Shown here: piece after piece, positions 12,586-24,518 of the stretch
How the letters are laid out: every line of letters begins with the position of its first letter
How positions within the stretch are numbered: position 1 is the stretch's first letter
Assembly: GCA_036874045.1 (NCBI GenBank)
Contig: CM072338.1
Span: 18,002,501-18,066,500 of the forward strand
Length of the DNA stretch: 64,000 bases
Reading direction: 5' to 3'
Source: Cymodocea nodosa
Lineage: Eukaryota; Streptophyta; Magnoliopsida; Alismatales; Cymodoceaceae
The notes under the pieces: model-generated
What the model was told of the DNA's origin: nothing
The model's database searches: none
The model's input: only the letters and a program-made list of their open reading frames with translations
Program-made: the position numbers and the translations under genes

Positions 12586-15500
12586 CTAGCAAAGAGGAAG
12601 TTCGCTCAGGGACTCTATTGTAGCAATGCAGCTGCGATCGGACTTCTTAAACTTGTTGTACGTGCTCTTTAACCGTGTTTTATTTGCCGATCTTTGAAGC
12701 CGCAAAATCATATCAGCACAGTCCCTGAAAATAATACAGAATTACTCAAGGTATGCATTTTTTTAGTCTACCAATACTTTTTAGATTTGCTCAAACCAAG
12801 AAAAAAAAGTGATACCTAAGATCAGTCTCCTCATAGCGAGTGTGCTTCTTGAGAAGCTCTGACCAAGTTGGAAAGATTTGTAAAGTACAGCATGCCACAT
12901 AGATTGCTGATGCACTGAGGAGGGATGGTCTGAACTTCACTGCTTCGAATTCTACCAAACACAGCTCAATGAGGTAGAAGGATAGGTGTTCAAGCTGCCA
13001 AGAATAACAAAGATGGCATGATTGAAAATTAGCAAAAATTCTTTACTTACAATGAATTAAATAAATCTCGCCTAAGCACAAGCATTCACCTTTTCATCAG
13101 ATTGAGCAGCCTTCAAAAACCTTAACATAAAAACATAAGGTGTAGGCAAGTTCAAGCGATACCTTAACTTTTCGAGGATGAGCTTCTCCTGAGGAAAAGA
13201 GAAGGGTCACATGGCATATAGTTCAGAACAAAAAAAGAAAAAGAAAAAAAAGGAACATCAACACACCATAGTGAGAATTTCAGATCTTGTGTATGTGAAC
13301 ACTGATATACTGAGCAACTCTTTGATCTGCAACACAAGCAGCAACAGATGTTGAAGGCTTCACAGAATACGAGATTACTTTGCATGTGAAACTAATTTAA
13401 AATTAAGTGCCCACCTTTGGATGCCAAAAGTCTTCGTATTTTGAAGCCAAAAGGAGAGCAGTGAGACCAACCAGCTGCAAATTACCTTTCTTTATAGGAA
13501 CCACAGACAGAGTTCTATCAAGCAACTCTACCATGAGAAAAAGTGTCTCTTGCATCAAATCAAATCTATAGTGTACCTGATCCCAGATTTTTTTTTCAGA
13601 ATTGCTTAGACATAATCAACAATACGAAATGCCAAATAAGAACTTGCCGTACTTCTATCAACCAGTCAACAAGTATAGCCCGCATTTCTGAAATTATTTT
13701 CCCCTGGTGTGTCGTATAATCTTCTGGTAGAGGATTTTGAAGCTGCTACCAAAGAAAAACCCACAAAACTTCAGCAGTTACAAAGTTCTGAACCTTAAAA
13801 CATAATCAAGAAATAGGCTCAAGGTCGAGAATAGCCAAAAGTAGATGAATTTAACATAACCCTATGAGGCTATGAAAAGCACATGCACTTCTTTCTAGCA
13901 GTAATTAGAAATGTCATTGTGCTCTCTTTTATGTCTATGGATACAAACCATAAAGTAAACTGAAAACAGAGAAGCCAGAAAGGCCAGCAACTAGGAGGCC
14001 ATGTGCTACTAGATGAAATTTGTATGAAAAGAAATGAAGCTACAATTTCTAAATGAGAAACCAAATACATCGGAGGTTATGCATAAAACTTTCCTCTGGT
14101 TTTGATATTCAAGATACAATTATTTTTAAAAGAAAGAATACATACAAAAAATGGTGACAACTTATTCATGGGAAGAAAGCAAAACAGAATCGAGAGCTGC
14201 ATATATCAACCAGCAAAATGTACCACCATATTTATCTCTATTTCAGGTAGCAAGTACTATTGTCATGTGAAGCAAATCAGTCCATGTTTGAGCTCATGAT
14301 ACTAAAGACCCTAGAAACACTCCTAAAAATTTTTAAATTGCAAAGCATAGTGGTAACTCCTTACTACTTGATATTTGCCCTAGAAATGCATCAAATGCAG
14401 TTTGCAAAAAACATGAAAGCACATTCTCTTGCTGTGGCACAGGCCAGTTTGCAAAAAGCAGAAATCATTTTTCACAAGGACGATACCTGTGGATGAGGAT
14501 AAACTGGCACATCTTTGCAAGATGAAGACACAAGAATAGATGTACATATTTGGCAGGTTAGATTTGATAAATAATTTTCTACATTATAAGAAAATCCATA
14601 GTGGCTGAACCCACATGGTAGAATTACAACTTGGATTGTTATTGTTGTTGTATAAGCAAATCGACATACACTACAAATAAGAAGCAAAATAAACATCAAA
14701 ACAAAATGCAAAAGGAAGATATCCAAATGATTGGAAGTAAAATAAAATATTCCATAAGTAAAAACTTAAACGTTATGATTTATCAATAAAAAAGGGATGA
14801 TGTACAAGGACATGAAGCAGTTCTACTGAAATGATCGAATCACCTCCATGTTCCAGTAATACTTATAAATCTCGTCTACATATTCCACAACTTCAAGGTG
14901 GTTTGTATCATCATCAATATTTGGGAGCTTATCCATCTTACACAAGTGATTGCATTCTCCAATAAACTGACAATTGATTGATACCGTCAATAAGGTAATA
15001 ATGTAAAAAATATTAGGAAAAAAGTAACTTGGTAATATTACACTGCAATCCATTACCATTGATGTGAATGATTTACGTCTGATACACTTTGCTCTGGGAA
15101 CAATGACAGTCACCTTATCAGAAGAATCTGAGACATCACCATGACGTGCTCCGTGTATATTGGCAGCAACCTTCTCATCAGAACACCCTGAGACAGCACA
15201 ATGATGGCTTTCTAGGTCACAATATTGCATAAGAATAACAAGGTTTTCACAAAAGTATCTGGTAGTTCAGGATCTTTATTTACTAGTGTATTTTCACTAC
15301 CATGTTTCTTTGAAGTAGAAGCACTTGTTGATATTGAAATCACGTTATTCTTGGATCTGCATCTGGGTGCACTGGCTGTCTCCTTTTCATAATGATGTGT
15401 TCCGGGTACATTGGAAGCAACCCTCTCAATAGAAGAGTCTGAGATAGCATAACGATTGATTGCTATGCTATTCCCTTGTGCACAAACATGGTTTTTACAA

Positions 15501-18500
15501 TTTAAATTTTCTGGTACTTCAGCATCTTTATTTGCTCGCATTTTTTCACTATCATATTTCTTTGGAATAGAAGCATTTCTTGATATCGAAATCTTATTAC
15601 TTTTAGATCCTGTTAATCTGCTGATCTTAATTTCCTGAATTCATGAAAAAGACATGTTAAAACTTCAAGTTGGAAGAAACCAAAAGCAAATAATTACCAT
15701 AACTTTCTTAATTTGAAAGCATTGAATTTAAACAATAATGAGAGCATGTTAACATTTCAAAATTTCAACATGGACATGTGAAATTAGTAAATAGAATGTA
15801 GTGAATCAAAGCATTGTGATTGATTGCCAGGCTATTCTCTTGTGCACAAACAATGTGATTTTCACAAAATAAATGTGTCGGTGTTTCAGCATCTTTATTT
15901 GCTAGCATTTTTTCACTATCATATTTCTTTGGAATTGAAGCATTACTAGATATTGAAATCTTATTAGTTTCGGATTCTGTCAGTCTGCTTATCTTAACTT
16001 CCTGGATTCATGAAAAGGACATGTTAAAATTTCCAGTTAAAAGAATCCAAAAGCAAATAGTTACCATAACTTTCTTAATTCAAAAGCAGTAAATTTAAAC
16101 AAGAATGAGAAAATGGTAACATTTCAAAATTTTAACATTGACATCTGAAATTAGTAAGTATAATGTAGTGGATCAAGATATAAAAACAGGAAACAGAAAA
16201 CAATTTTTACAACTGAAACATGGGAAATCCACGACAGAAACAGAGATCTAAAGCTTAGCATGCAAGTCAAGCAGAGGTATGTATTGATTATATAAACCAA
16301 GGGAATAGAGATAATTAGGTTTATGAAATGAATAGCTTATACAAATAATAAAGCACAATTTATTAGGAAAATAATTATATACAACAGTCACTCATTCATG
16401 TAACCTACCGCTCTAGGTTTCTTTGAAGATTTAACATCCACAGCTTTTAGTTTCAATATAGAAGACCTGAAAAGAAAGCTCAAATTGGAATAAAATATAC
16501 TAAGAAATGATGAAGATAATGGAAATATTTAAATACAATATGACAGTGTAAGAATACAAGAAATAGGTAAAAGTAGATCAATTCATTACTAAACATAAAG
16601 TTTCTATATATAAAGGTTACATAGAGATGACAAGCATATCTTAAGTAATGTGATGTGAGACGAAACTCACAACACCCATATAATCTTAATACATTATTGC
16701 TCTAACACTCTTCCTCAAGATGAAACATTTAACTTGTAACAAATTTAATAATTTAACAAATTTAAATATAACAAGAAATAATAAATACACAGGGGAATAT
16801 AAAAAAACTAATTGTTATATTATTAACGGAAAAAGGTAATAATAGTTACTATAACAAAAGTAGTAACAAAAATAACATGAGATAAGTCTATGAAAAACTA
16901 TATTTTAGACAGTAGTAAATTCACCATTAGATATAATATGAGATAGTAAAATAGATAGATAGATGTGGTTTATCCTTGGAAAACAAGTAGATAAATGTGA
17001 TCTACCCTCAAATATATATATATACACACATACTTCTACCATTTTTAACCTTTTTTTTTTCTTTTACACGATTTTTTCCTTTTTTTTCCCTTCCTCTCCC
17101 TTTTTTTTTCTCTCTTCTTTTTTTGTTCTTTTCTTTCCTTTTCTCTTTCCTCTCTCTCTCTCTCCTTTTTTTTCTTTCCATTCTCTTCTCCTTCTTCCCC
17201 TTTATGTACAACTCGTTTGTCACCTCCTCTACAACCCTAATGGGGGTGAGCAACAATGAGCGCAATGGAATCCTCTAGCTCCATGTACACGTATGCAAAA
17301 GATCCACCAATAATAAGAATCTCCACAATGAACTCAATGCAACAAAAGATAAAAAGTAGAGAGGTGAACCCTAGCTTGATCTTTAGATTCCTCATGCTTG
17401 ACTGTTGATGATGGAGATTGAATGGCTACCTCTTTGGTTTCACCACGACATTTGTCAATGTGGTTACTAAAAACTTGTTAAGGGAGTCTCTAGCAACCTC
17501 ATTGGTTAGCTTCTACATCACATCCTAGAAGTTGTTGGTGTTGGCTTGGATGAACGTTGCTGATGGTGATATGATCTTTATTGATGCAAATAGAGTTAAA
17601 GTCTAGGTCACATTCTAGTTCATGACCAACCTCTCCATCACCCCTCCAATGATTTAAACTTAAGGTTTGAGCTCCAAGGATGAGAATTGGTGGTATAAAT
17701 AGAGGGAAATGTGGAAAAAGGCACTTAGCAAAGAGAGGGCAACCAACACAAGAGGGTGATGACACTAGTAATGGCAAAAAATCTAGGTGGACAATAAGAG
17801 AGGGACTAGACATAGGAGGAGGGGTGTCAATGGCAACTTAAATGGTTAGGGTAGACCAACAATATTGTTGGCAATAACTTGGATAAGGCCTACCAACAAC
17901 AATGGTTGGGAGTAGGGTAGTGATTTAGAATTTTCTCCTTCCTACCTAGATCTCTTGCATTTTTTGAACTTTCCAAACCTAAACTTTGATGACATATGAG
18001 AATATAAGAAATAAATGAAGTGGGATTAATTCATTAGTAAACATAAAACCTCTACATAGAGAGGACAACATATTAAGTAATGTGAGACTAAACCCACAAC
18101 ACCCATATAATCTTAATAGCTTATTACTCTAACAGATAAAGAATAAAAACCCTAGACTAGAGAAATCCGACATAGTTGCTGCCAAGGTTTCAGATATCAA
18201 TCTATATCAGCAATTTTTCACTGATACAGTTAGAATTTTAAAACACTTGATCCCAAAACATACTGTATTTCAGGGATTGCATATTTTTGGATGATTTTTC
18301 TTGTAGGATTGATGCATAATCGAAGAATCATACAATCTTCATCATCTTTTCATTTGCTGGAGGATAGATTGATTGATCCATCATAAGGATTGATCAATCT
18401 AGAGAGATGGGTGCTCCATTGTAGTCACCATTAATTGCTGAAAACTCTGTCGAAGGGCTTGCTACTAAGCGTTGTATCTCTTCCATGTGTCACTGGTCTC

Positions 18501-21500
18501 CTAAAGCCTTTTTTCATCATAAGACATCATTGGAAGCCTCCACAACCACCATAACCCATTAGGGTTTCCAATGGGAAGAAAGGAAAGGAGGAAGAAGAAG
18601 AAGAGGCGAGGAGGACAAAGAACAAAAAAAAGGAAAAGAAAGAAAAAAAGAAGAAAGAAGAAAGAGAGAAATAAGAAAAGAAAGGATAAGAAAAAAAGAA
18701 GAAGGAATATAAAAGAAAAAAATTATTAAATAAACATTTGTGTTTAAGAAATGGTGGAAGTAAAAAAAAAAAATTATAAACTTTATTTTCTAGTTTTCTT
18801 ATTAATTCACATGAGATTTAAAAAAATATTAATTACATTATAATCATTGATTTAAAAATCAAGATAGAACGCTAAAAAAAAAGTATAAACATGCTTCTTT
18901 TTTTAAAAAGGACAAATATAATAAAAAAGATTCACATTAAGAAGATATATTTCTCCTTCACATGAAAAAAGTTTTTTTGAATAATAAAGAAAGAAAAATC
19001 TAATAATTAGAAAAAAAAAGAAAAAATGGAAAGAGAAGAAAAAATAAAAAATATCACATAAAAATTATGTTTAAAAGATGAAGTTATTAAAAAATCAATT
19101 TTTTTCTTCTTTGAGTTGACAAAAGAAAGAGCCTACTATAATTGACATAATTTAAGAGTAGTAGTCATACATGCAACTACTATATTTGTATCTAATTAAC
19201 ATTTTATACATGATAATTACCTATAAAATTTATTTAATTTTTTTTTATGTTTATCATAATTTCTTTTATCTTATTTCTAAGTTTTAAGTTGAAATTTTAG
19301 GTTTTTTAGCTGTTTTCATAAAAATATTATGTTTCCACTAATATGATTCTTGATCCTCAATACGTTTGCTTTTTCCACATTACCGATCTTCAATATGATA
19401 CTAATATTTGAAACTTTGGTTCCTACTTACAGAAATCAAATAAGTGATGATGGCCAGACAAGAAAATAATATGTACACAATACACTTCCTAGGTAAAAAA
19501 ATTATGAGAAGAATCTCATACTAGCCAAGCAACTAGGCATTTCCACTTGAATACTTTTTGAATAAAACACTCAACAGATGAAAAAGTGTAAGGGCCTACT
19601 GTAAAAAGAAGAAGAAATATGGATAATGTGATGATTCCTTAAACATACCACAGTAACTTACACAGATATTCTGCCATCACTTGATATTTTTTTCTGAATG
19701 CTCCTCATATTGGTGGTTTCTGATGGCATTTTGAAACAATTACTAGGGTTTAGATTGTAAGTGAGAGTTTGTATAAAACATGATGAATAAGTATTAGAGA
19801 ATTAAACTGCAAAACCAAGATAAGACAGCACTTACCAGAATTAACATGCTTGTTCAAAGTTTCTTCTGGTTTCTTTTTTTTAGTCTGGTAAAAATACTAT
19901 GTGAGAATCATTAAAAGAAAACATGAATTCACATGAAAGAAAACAAAACACAAAGATGATTGCCATGCCTACATTATCATCCAGATATTCCATATAGGTG
20001 TATACATAAAGTAACACTACCACAAAAAGGAAAGAAATTAATAGATGCTAGATGGAAATTTAAATGCTAGTATATTCTAATGTTTGTATGTGCACAAACA
20101 AAATTAATCACTTACTGCAAGGGAAAGAGAAAGGAGACTAACTTTCCCTACTGAGGAGTGCAAAGAGACCTACTTTCTGTATATACTGGAAAAACATAAT
20201 GAAAATGCTGGCACACGTGGTAGCAGTTTCTACCATCACAGTTTCTTTTTTGAATTCGTCTTCCTATAATACTGCACAACTTTTCTTGAATTTTGTTTAT
20301 TAAGTACCTACATTGCTACACATGCAGTTGCAACATGTTCACATCCCCACATCCACTACAAGTCCATTACTGATAGGAATACAAAGATGTGTTACATATT
20401 TCTTAATAGTTAAGCTACTCTAACACCATTTTAAATGAACAAAAAGGCAAATGAACAGAAGAATAACTTTATAAATCCTAATACAAAGTGGCAAGAGTAG
20501 TTTTACATGATGGTGTTTGTTCATGTATATAATTATCAAATAAAACATTTTTTAATGTACGGTGAATGCTTATGGCTAGAATTTTGGAAGACTTCTTCTT
20601 TTATGGTACAAAAATTATATAATCATATGTTTTGGAGGTTGTTATATGATATTGTCTTGATAAAATTTGCGTTCCATAATCCCTATGAATATGCATGAAC
20701 CCATTCTATCATATATGAAAAGCACACATGCATCCTAATTACAGACCCTTAATTCTCAAGTAAGAAAAATAATTGACTATGGTTTAGCATTTTCTCTAAG
20801 TTTCACACATGGCTAGATCATTTTTGTGCCCCACATCAATGATGCATTTTTTTGAAACACATAGCACTTAATTGAATATGAAACTTGTTGATAAAAAGAA
20901 GTGTATAATTGTTCAAAAAATGAATGACAAACATAAATATTAATTTTATATATAATATTGTACCTTTAATGGTTTTTTCGATAATCCATTTGCAACCACA
21001 ATAGCCTTTGCCAAAGAAACCCTGGTTCTGGCACCATTATAATTAACAAATAAGGAATAATTTTTAGAGTGAAAATCACCAAAACATGCCTTTAAAGTTC
21101 AACCTTGGCTGATGAAAATTTCTTGCACCATGAAAGCTCCTGCAAAAAGGAAAAATCAAAGCATACCGATTTGATTGCAATTCAATATACAACTGGTTTA
21201 AGTCATTATTCCGAAGGGTCAATTTCAAGTACATATTTTTCATAATTAAAAAGAATTGGAAGGTAGCAGGCAATATCTCAAAGGTAATATTCAATAGTTG
21301 CAGGATTTTCATACTCATGAATCAGATCAACTTTTTCTTTTTTCTTCTTCCTGCATCGCATCAAATGTGGATTCATTGAAAATGCATGGTGAAATATGTG
21401 CTTAAGGGACATTGAATAAGTAAAGAGCACTGGAAAATAAACATACTTGAGGTCAGCTCCATTTCTACAAATGGTTTTGGCCTTGTGGCTTCTGATAGAG

Positions 21501-22813
21501 TTCAAATTTGTAACGTCAACTAATGCTTTTCTCTCATCTTTCAGATTGGCTATGCCCAAAAGGAAAAAAGAAAAGGGTTTACATGACTTGACATGGTGAG
21601 ATATCACTATATTGCTATGAAAGGAAAATACTACCAACTTTTTGTTTGTCTTACCAGGATCATGACTTTTGGATAAGTTATTCTTTGCACATGTTGTATT
21701 TTCCTATGGGAACCAAGCTTGATGAGATTTTGTTATAGCTATGATTATTTGAAAAATAAGAATAGCATGAGCTGAAATTTATGAAGCAATCAGTTTGTAA
21801 CACACACTCTTTGTTGGATTGAAGATTGTACTAGTGATAAGCTTGAGAATCTATTATTAATGATTACTAGGAGACTACTTTCGAGAGGTAGTCACTCTCC
21901 AAGGGTTCACAGCAAGGCAACAAGATAGCATGAAGAGAAAATGATAGAAACCCTAACCCTAAGTACTTGGGGAAACATCCCCCTCTCCCCCTTATCAGGT
22001 TTGGGCCTAGCTGGATGGGCCAACCCGATAACCTCTTGTTACATAATCCATCACTATTAAAAATGTCAATGATGGTTGATATTTACAAAATTAAGTTTGA
22101 GATTATAGTCCTTGCTGTATAACTTGCTAAAAGAAAGTATAGCATTAGGAACTTAACATGAAGAACCTTGGAAACATTTGATCTGGAGTGGATAGTAGAA
22201 GTCCTTGTAGTTGAAAGCAATGGCACTGGTTTCCTTCAACCACAAAAGGATATTTGAGAAGAAAAATGCCTAGAATCAGAAATCCAGAAAGGGAAAAAAA
22301 AAAACGCAAAGCCATCAACAAACACATATAAGTATAACCACCTTCCTGTCCCTGGAGGTTTCCAACCCTTCATCCTACGACATAAAAACATGTAAATAAA
22401 AAGCATAGATACTTCTCCTTCATGAGTAAACACTACAAAAACATGTAAAAGACATCAAAAACTCCAAGTCACCGGGAGACGCCACCACAGTTGCTGTTCT
22501 CCTTTCCCGAGTAAATCTTCACGTCTTTAAGACCAAATGCTGCAAATATAAACGCCCTCTAACTCAGAACGAGAAGCGGAAAACAATAAAAAGGGAATTT
22601 GAAAGAAAAAAAAACTAGAAATTGAGCAAATTCTGCGTTCAGTACAGCTCCTGGAATCCCTAGAAGAGTGCAAGATCCTGGTGCCACCGCCCCTCGTATT
22701 TCCCTGATCCAAGAAAGAAACACAAAAAAGAAAGTACTAGTGACCAGTCCAGAGTTGAGATCCATGGTGAAAGAGGACAAGAAGACTGTGGGACGAGGTT
22801 GGAGGCCTTCCAT
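12586..22813 (-). CDS. CYCB3-1: B3-type cyclin (CYCB3), about 19 exons, with an apparent frameshift
   Basis: Mitotic cyclin that would bind and activate a CDK. Exons 5' to 3': 22738..22813 (start uncertain), 22473..22539, 22342..22374, 22167..22203 (frame uncertain), 21447..21549, 21315..21350, 21086..21139, 20964..21027, 19836..19884, 19662..19719, 16409..16466, 15042..15634, 14844..14966, 13653..13742, 13415..13576, 13267..13326, 13090..13188, 12816..12994, 12586..12724. From 21549 onward phases agree at every junction. The N-terminal part carries a KEN box (SGKENSN) and a destruction box (RKALVDVTN), the APC/C degrons expected of mitotic cyclins. The cyclin box starts at EYVDEIYKYYW and MRAILVDWLIE and runs through LTALLLASKYEDFWHPK; the C-terminal fold has LNLPTPYVFMLRFLKAA and SASAIYVACC. 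It matches Arabidopsis CYCB3;1 closely in the box. Exon 15042..15634 is 593 bases between two phase-0 junctions and needs a change of frame, so this allele may be damaged. Confidence 0.88.
13740..13750 (-). promoter_or_regulatory. Tandem NAGNAG 3' splice site in the cyclin gene
   Basis: On the minus strand the acceptor before the LQNPLPEDYT exon reads GGTAGCAG, so splicing can use either AG. The two products differ by one codon (Gln) and both keep phase 0: the exon is 13653..13742 or 13653..13745. NAGNAG acceptors are a known source of one-residue isoforms; use here is inference. Confidence 0.6.
15454..16175 (-). repeat. Tandem duplication of about 360 bp holding a cyclin exon and its 3' splice site
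   Basis: Copy 1 runs about 15454-15817 and copy 2 about 15818-16175, with a period of 364 bases and high identity throughout, including the acceptor (TTCATGAATYCAG on the minus strand) and intron. Copy 1 opens the genuine exon ending at 15634; copy 2 carries an exon start at 16001 with a phase-0 frame (EVKISRLTESETNKISIS...) that runs to a stop at 15765-15767 without an obvious donor. A third, more diverged copy of the exon half lies at about 15230-15350. Confidence 0.9.
15765..16001 (-). other. Decoy exon from the duplication (open 78-codon extension ending in a stop)
   Basis: If the spliceosome uses the duplicated acceptor after 16001 instead of the one after 15634, the phase-0 reading frame continues for 78 codons and then stops at 15765-15767. 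That would truncate the cyclin before the cyclin box and expose the mRNA to nonsense-mediated decay. The acceptor, phase and stop are read directly; usage is unknown. Confidence 0.55.
16547..18134 (-). mobile_element. Short-LTR coding-free retrotransposon (family A), both LTRs present
   Basis: Element of about 1.6 kb in a cyclin intron, minus orientation. LTRs are 17997-18134 (5') and 16547-16707 (3'), each starting TGTTAGAG and ending in CA on the minus strand. Next to the 5' LTR is a degenerate primer site resembling initiator tRNA-Met (TCATCAAAGTTTAGG, minus strand); next to the 3' LTR is a purine tract (CTTGAGGAAGAG). The interior has a long CT/GA-rich stretch (about 17050-17200) and no recognisable gag or pol, so it is a non-autonomous LTR element that needed another element's proteins. 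No clear target duplication was seen. LTRs differ visibly, so it is not young. Confidence 0.8.
18180..18800 (+). mobile_element. Fragment related to the family A internal region, opposite orientation
   Basis: The GA-rich block at about 18570-18720 followed by AAAAATTATTA...TGTTTAAGAAATGGTGGAAGTA resembles the block at 63410-63690 inside the copy near the right end. No LTR was recognised at either end of this fragment. It is a degraded piece, probably from a separate insertion into the same intron. Confidence 0.5.
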
Positions 22814-22839
22814 CGTCGCCTACCTTCGACGTGACCATT

Positions 22840-24518
22840 TCCAGGGTTTCCCGTTTCCTCCACACGTTGCTGGGCGAGGGAAAATTTTCAAATGAGAGCG
22901 ATCGGGGTTGCGCTGATACGCCAACGGAAAATTAATTCTTACCCATTATTTTCCCGTATTAATTAGAGTTCATACGATCCTTTTATTATTATTAATTTTC
23001 ATTTAAGACGTGCTTTTACACATAATTAGGAAAACGCAAACCTTGATTTTCTTAAATTTTGTGTATAAATTTTTTTAAAAATGGTTTCTTTATTTTTCAT
23101 CTTGTAAAAGCTAAAATAATTAAACCATTTTTTTCTCTCACGAAAAGTTCTCCTTTTGTCTAGCCTGTTTTTTATTTTTGTTGAAAATCTATTTATAAAT
23201 TACATAGTAGAAATAAAAATTATAAGAATTCGAAGGATACTAGTGTAGCATGACAAAAGAAAAATTATAAGAGTTAAATTATAGGTCAATATTATAAATG
23301 TTTAATAAATGCGATTCTTAAAGATCGTTCAAAAGGAATTATGTTACAAGTCAATTTTCATATTTCGTTTTTATAAGTGATATGTTAAAAAAAGATTTTA
23401 ACCTTAATTTAAAAATAAAGAAAATACATAAGCAGGTGATTACTTTTTTAAAACAGAAATTAGAACGTTTTTGTAAAAATACAGGAATTTAAACGAAAAT
23501 ATATAAATGAAAACAAGTCAAAATATTAATTTTAAAAAGCGACCATCTGAACGACCAAAAATAGGGACGTTTTTTCTTAGAAAAAAAGGAAAGAACGGCT
23601 TAAAAAAGTGATGACTATTTTCTAAGGCCATTTTTCTCTATTCTTTCAAAAAATAAAATGGATCGAGGTGAAAAATTTATTATCGAACACATCACAACAA
23701 ATTGTTTCAAATTTGACAAACTCGATGCCTTTATCCTTGATTGGGTTTACTGGTTGTAATTGTGTGTAATCTTGATAATGACACGTGCAATCTAACAGAT
23801 GATTATTAGATTGTATAAAAGATTTGTCACGATGTTGTTGTAATCATGGTTCGTTTAAATTTAAGACGTAACGTAAACCACGATCATCCCATAATTCATA
23901 GAATATTGATTTTGCATATTGTTAAAGTAGTTTCATATGTATTATATTGTATGCTATTCATAAATTATGGTTCTTATTTGACATCTCGAATATTCTTAAT
24001 CCATAATTTTACAATCAAAAATATCTATGATTTCGAAAAAGAAAAAAAAACGTAAGCTCAATTATTGGTTCAAAAATTTCAAATTAGACTGGTAACCTTT
24101 TATTAATACTACAGGGGAAAGCGAGGTTTTCCATGGAGCTAGGGGAAATCTGCCATTTTTGATAATTTTCTAAATTAGGAGGATGGTTTTACAATTTACA
24201 CTTCTACGTTGAAAGAAAGCGTGAAAATTTCCCACGAGATTATTCGTCGTCGGACACTATCCTTCTACCATATACGCCTCGTGGACGGTGGCGATTGATT
24301 TCATCGTTTTTATTATTTATTCGAAAAAAAGGGAAAAGCATTTCTAGGAAAAAAGGAAAGGGGAAAGGGAGGAAACTGGAAACGTCCCTGCGCCTCGTGT
24401 GGTCCGACTTCCGAGACGCCCGTTCGATACAGGGGAAGGGAGAATAGCGGGGGGGGGGGGGGGAAGGAGGAAGGAGAAAGTAGGGGAGGAGGAGGAACCG
24501 AGTAGGAAGGGAAGGGAG
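22840..24518. other. Intergenic region and 5' flank of the NC2-alpha gene
   Basis: This lies between two divergently transcribed genes, the cyclin (-) and the NC2-alpha gene (+), about 1.7 kb apart. The middle is AT-rich without recognised genes. From about 24330 the plus strand becomes purine-rich and the GC content rises, which marks the 5' leader of the next gene. Confidence 0.6.
24449..24463 (+). promoter_or_regulatory. Run of 15 G in the presumed 5' leader of the NC2-alpha gene
   Basis: An uninterrupted G15 tract lies 56 bases before the ATG, within a purine-rich stretch (about 24330-24540). Such a tract can form a G-quadruplex in DNA or RNA and is prone to polymerase slippage, so its exact length may be an assembly artefact. 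Regulatory effect is inference. Confidence 0.5.

Noticed and set aside
17008-17278. Open frames on both strands rich in Phe, Ser, Leu or Lys, Arg, Glu
   Set aside because: They arise from the pyrimidine/purine tract inside a family A element and have no protein-like composition.
18134-18140. Possible target duplication of the 16547-18134 element (GACAG on one side, GATAA on the other)
   Set aside because: Only three of five bases agree, so no duplication is claimed.
22668-22895. 75-codon plus-strand frame starting MQDPGATAPR
   Set aside because: It is opposite the probable first exon of the cyclin gene and has no support of its own.
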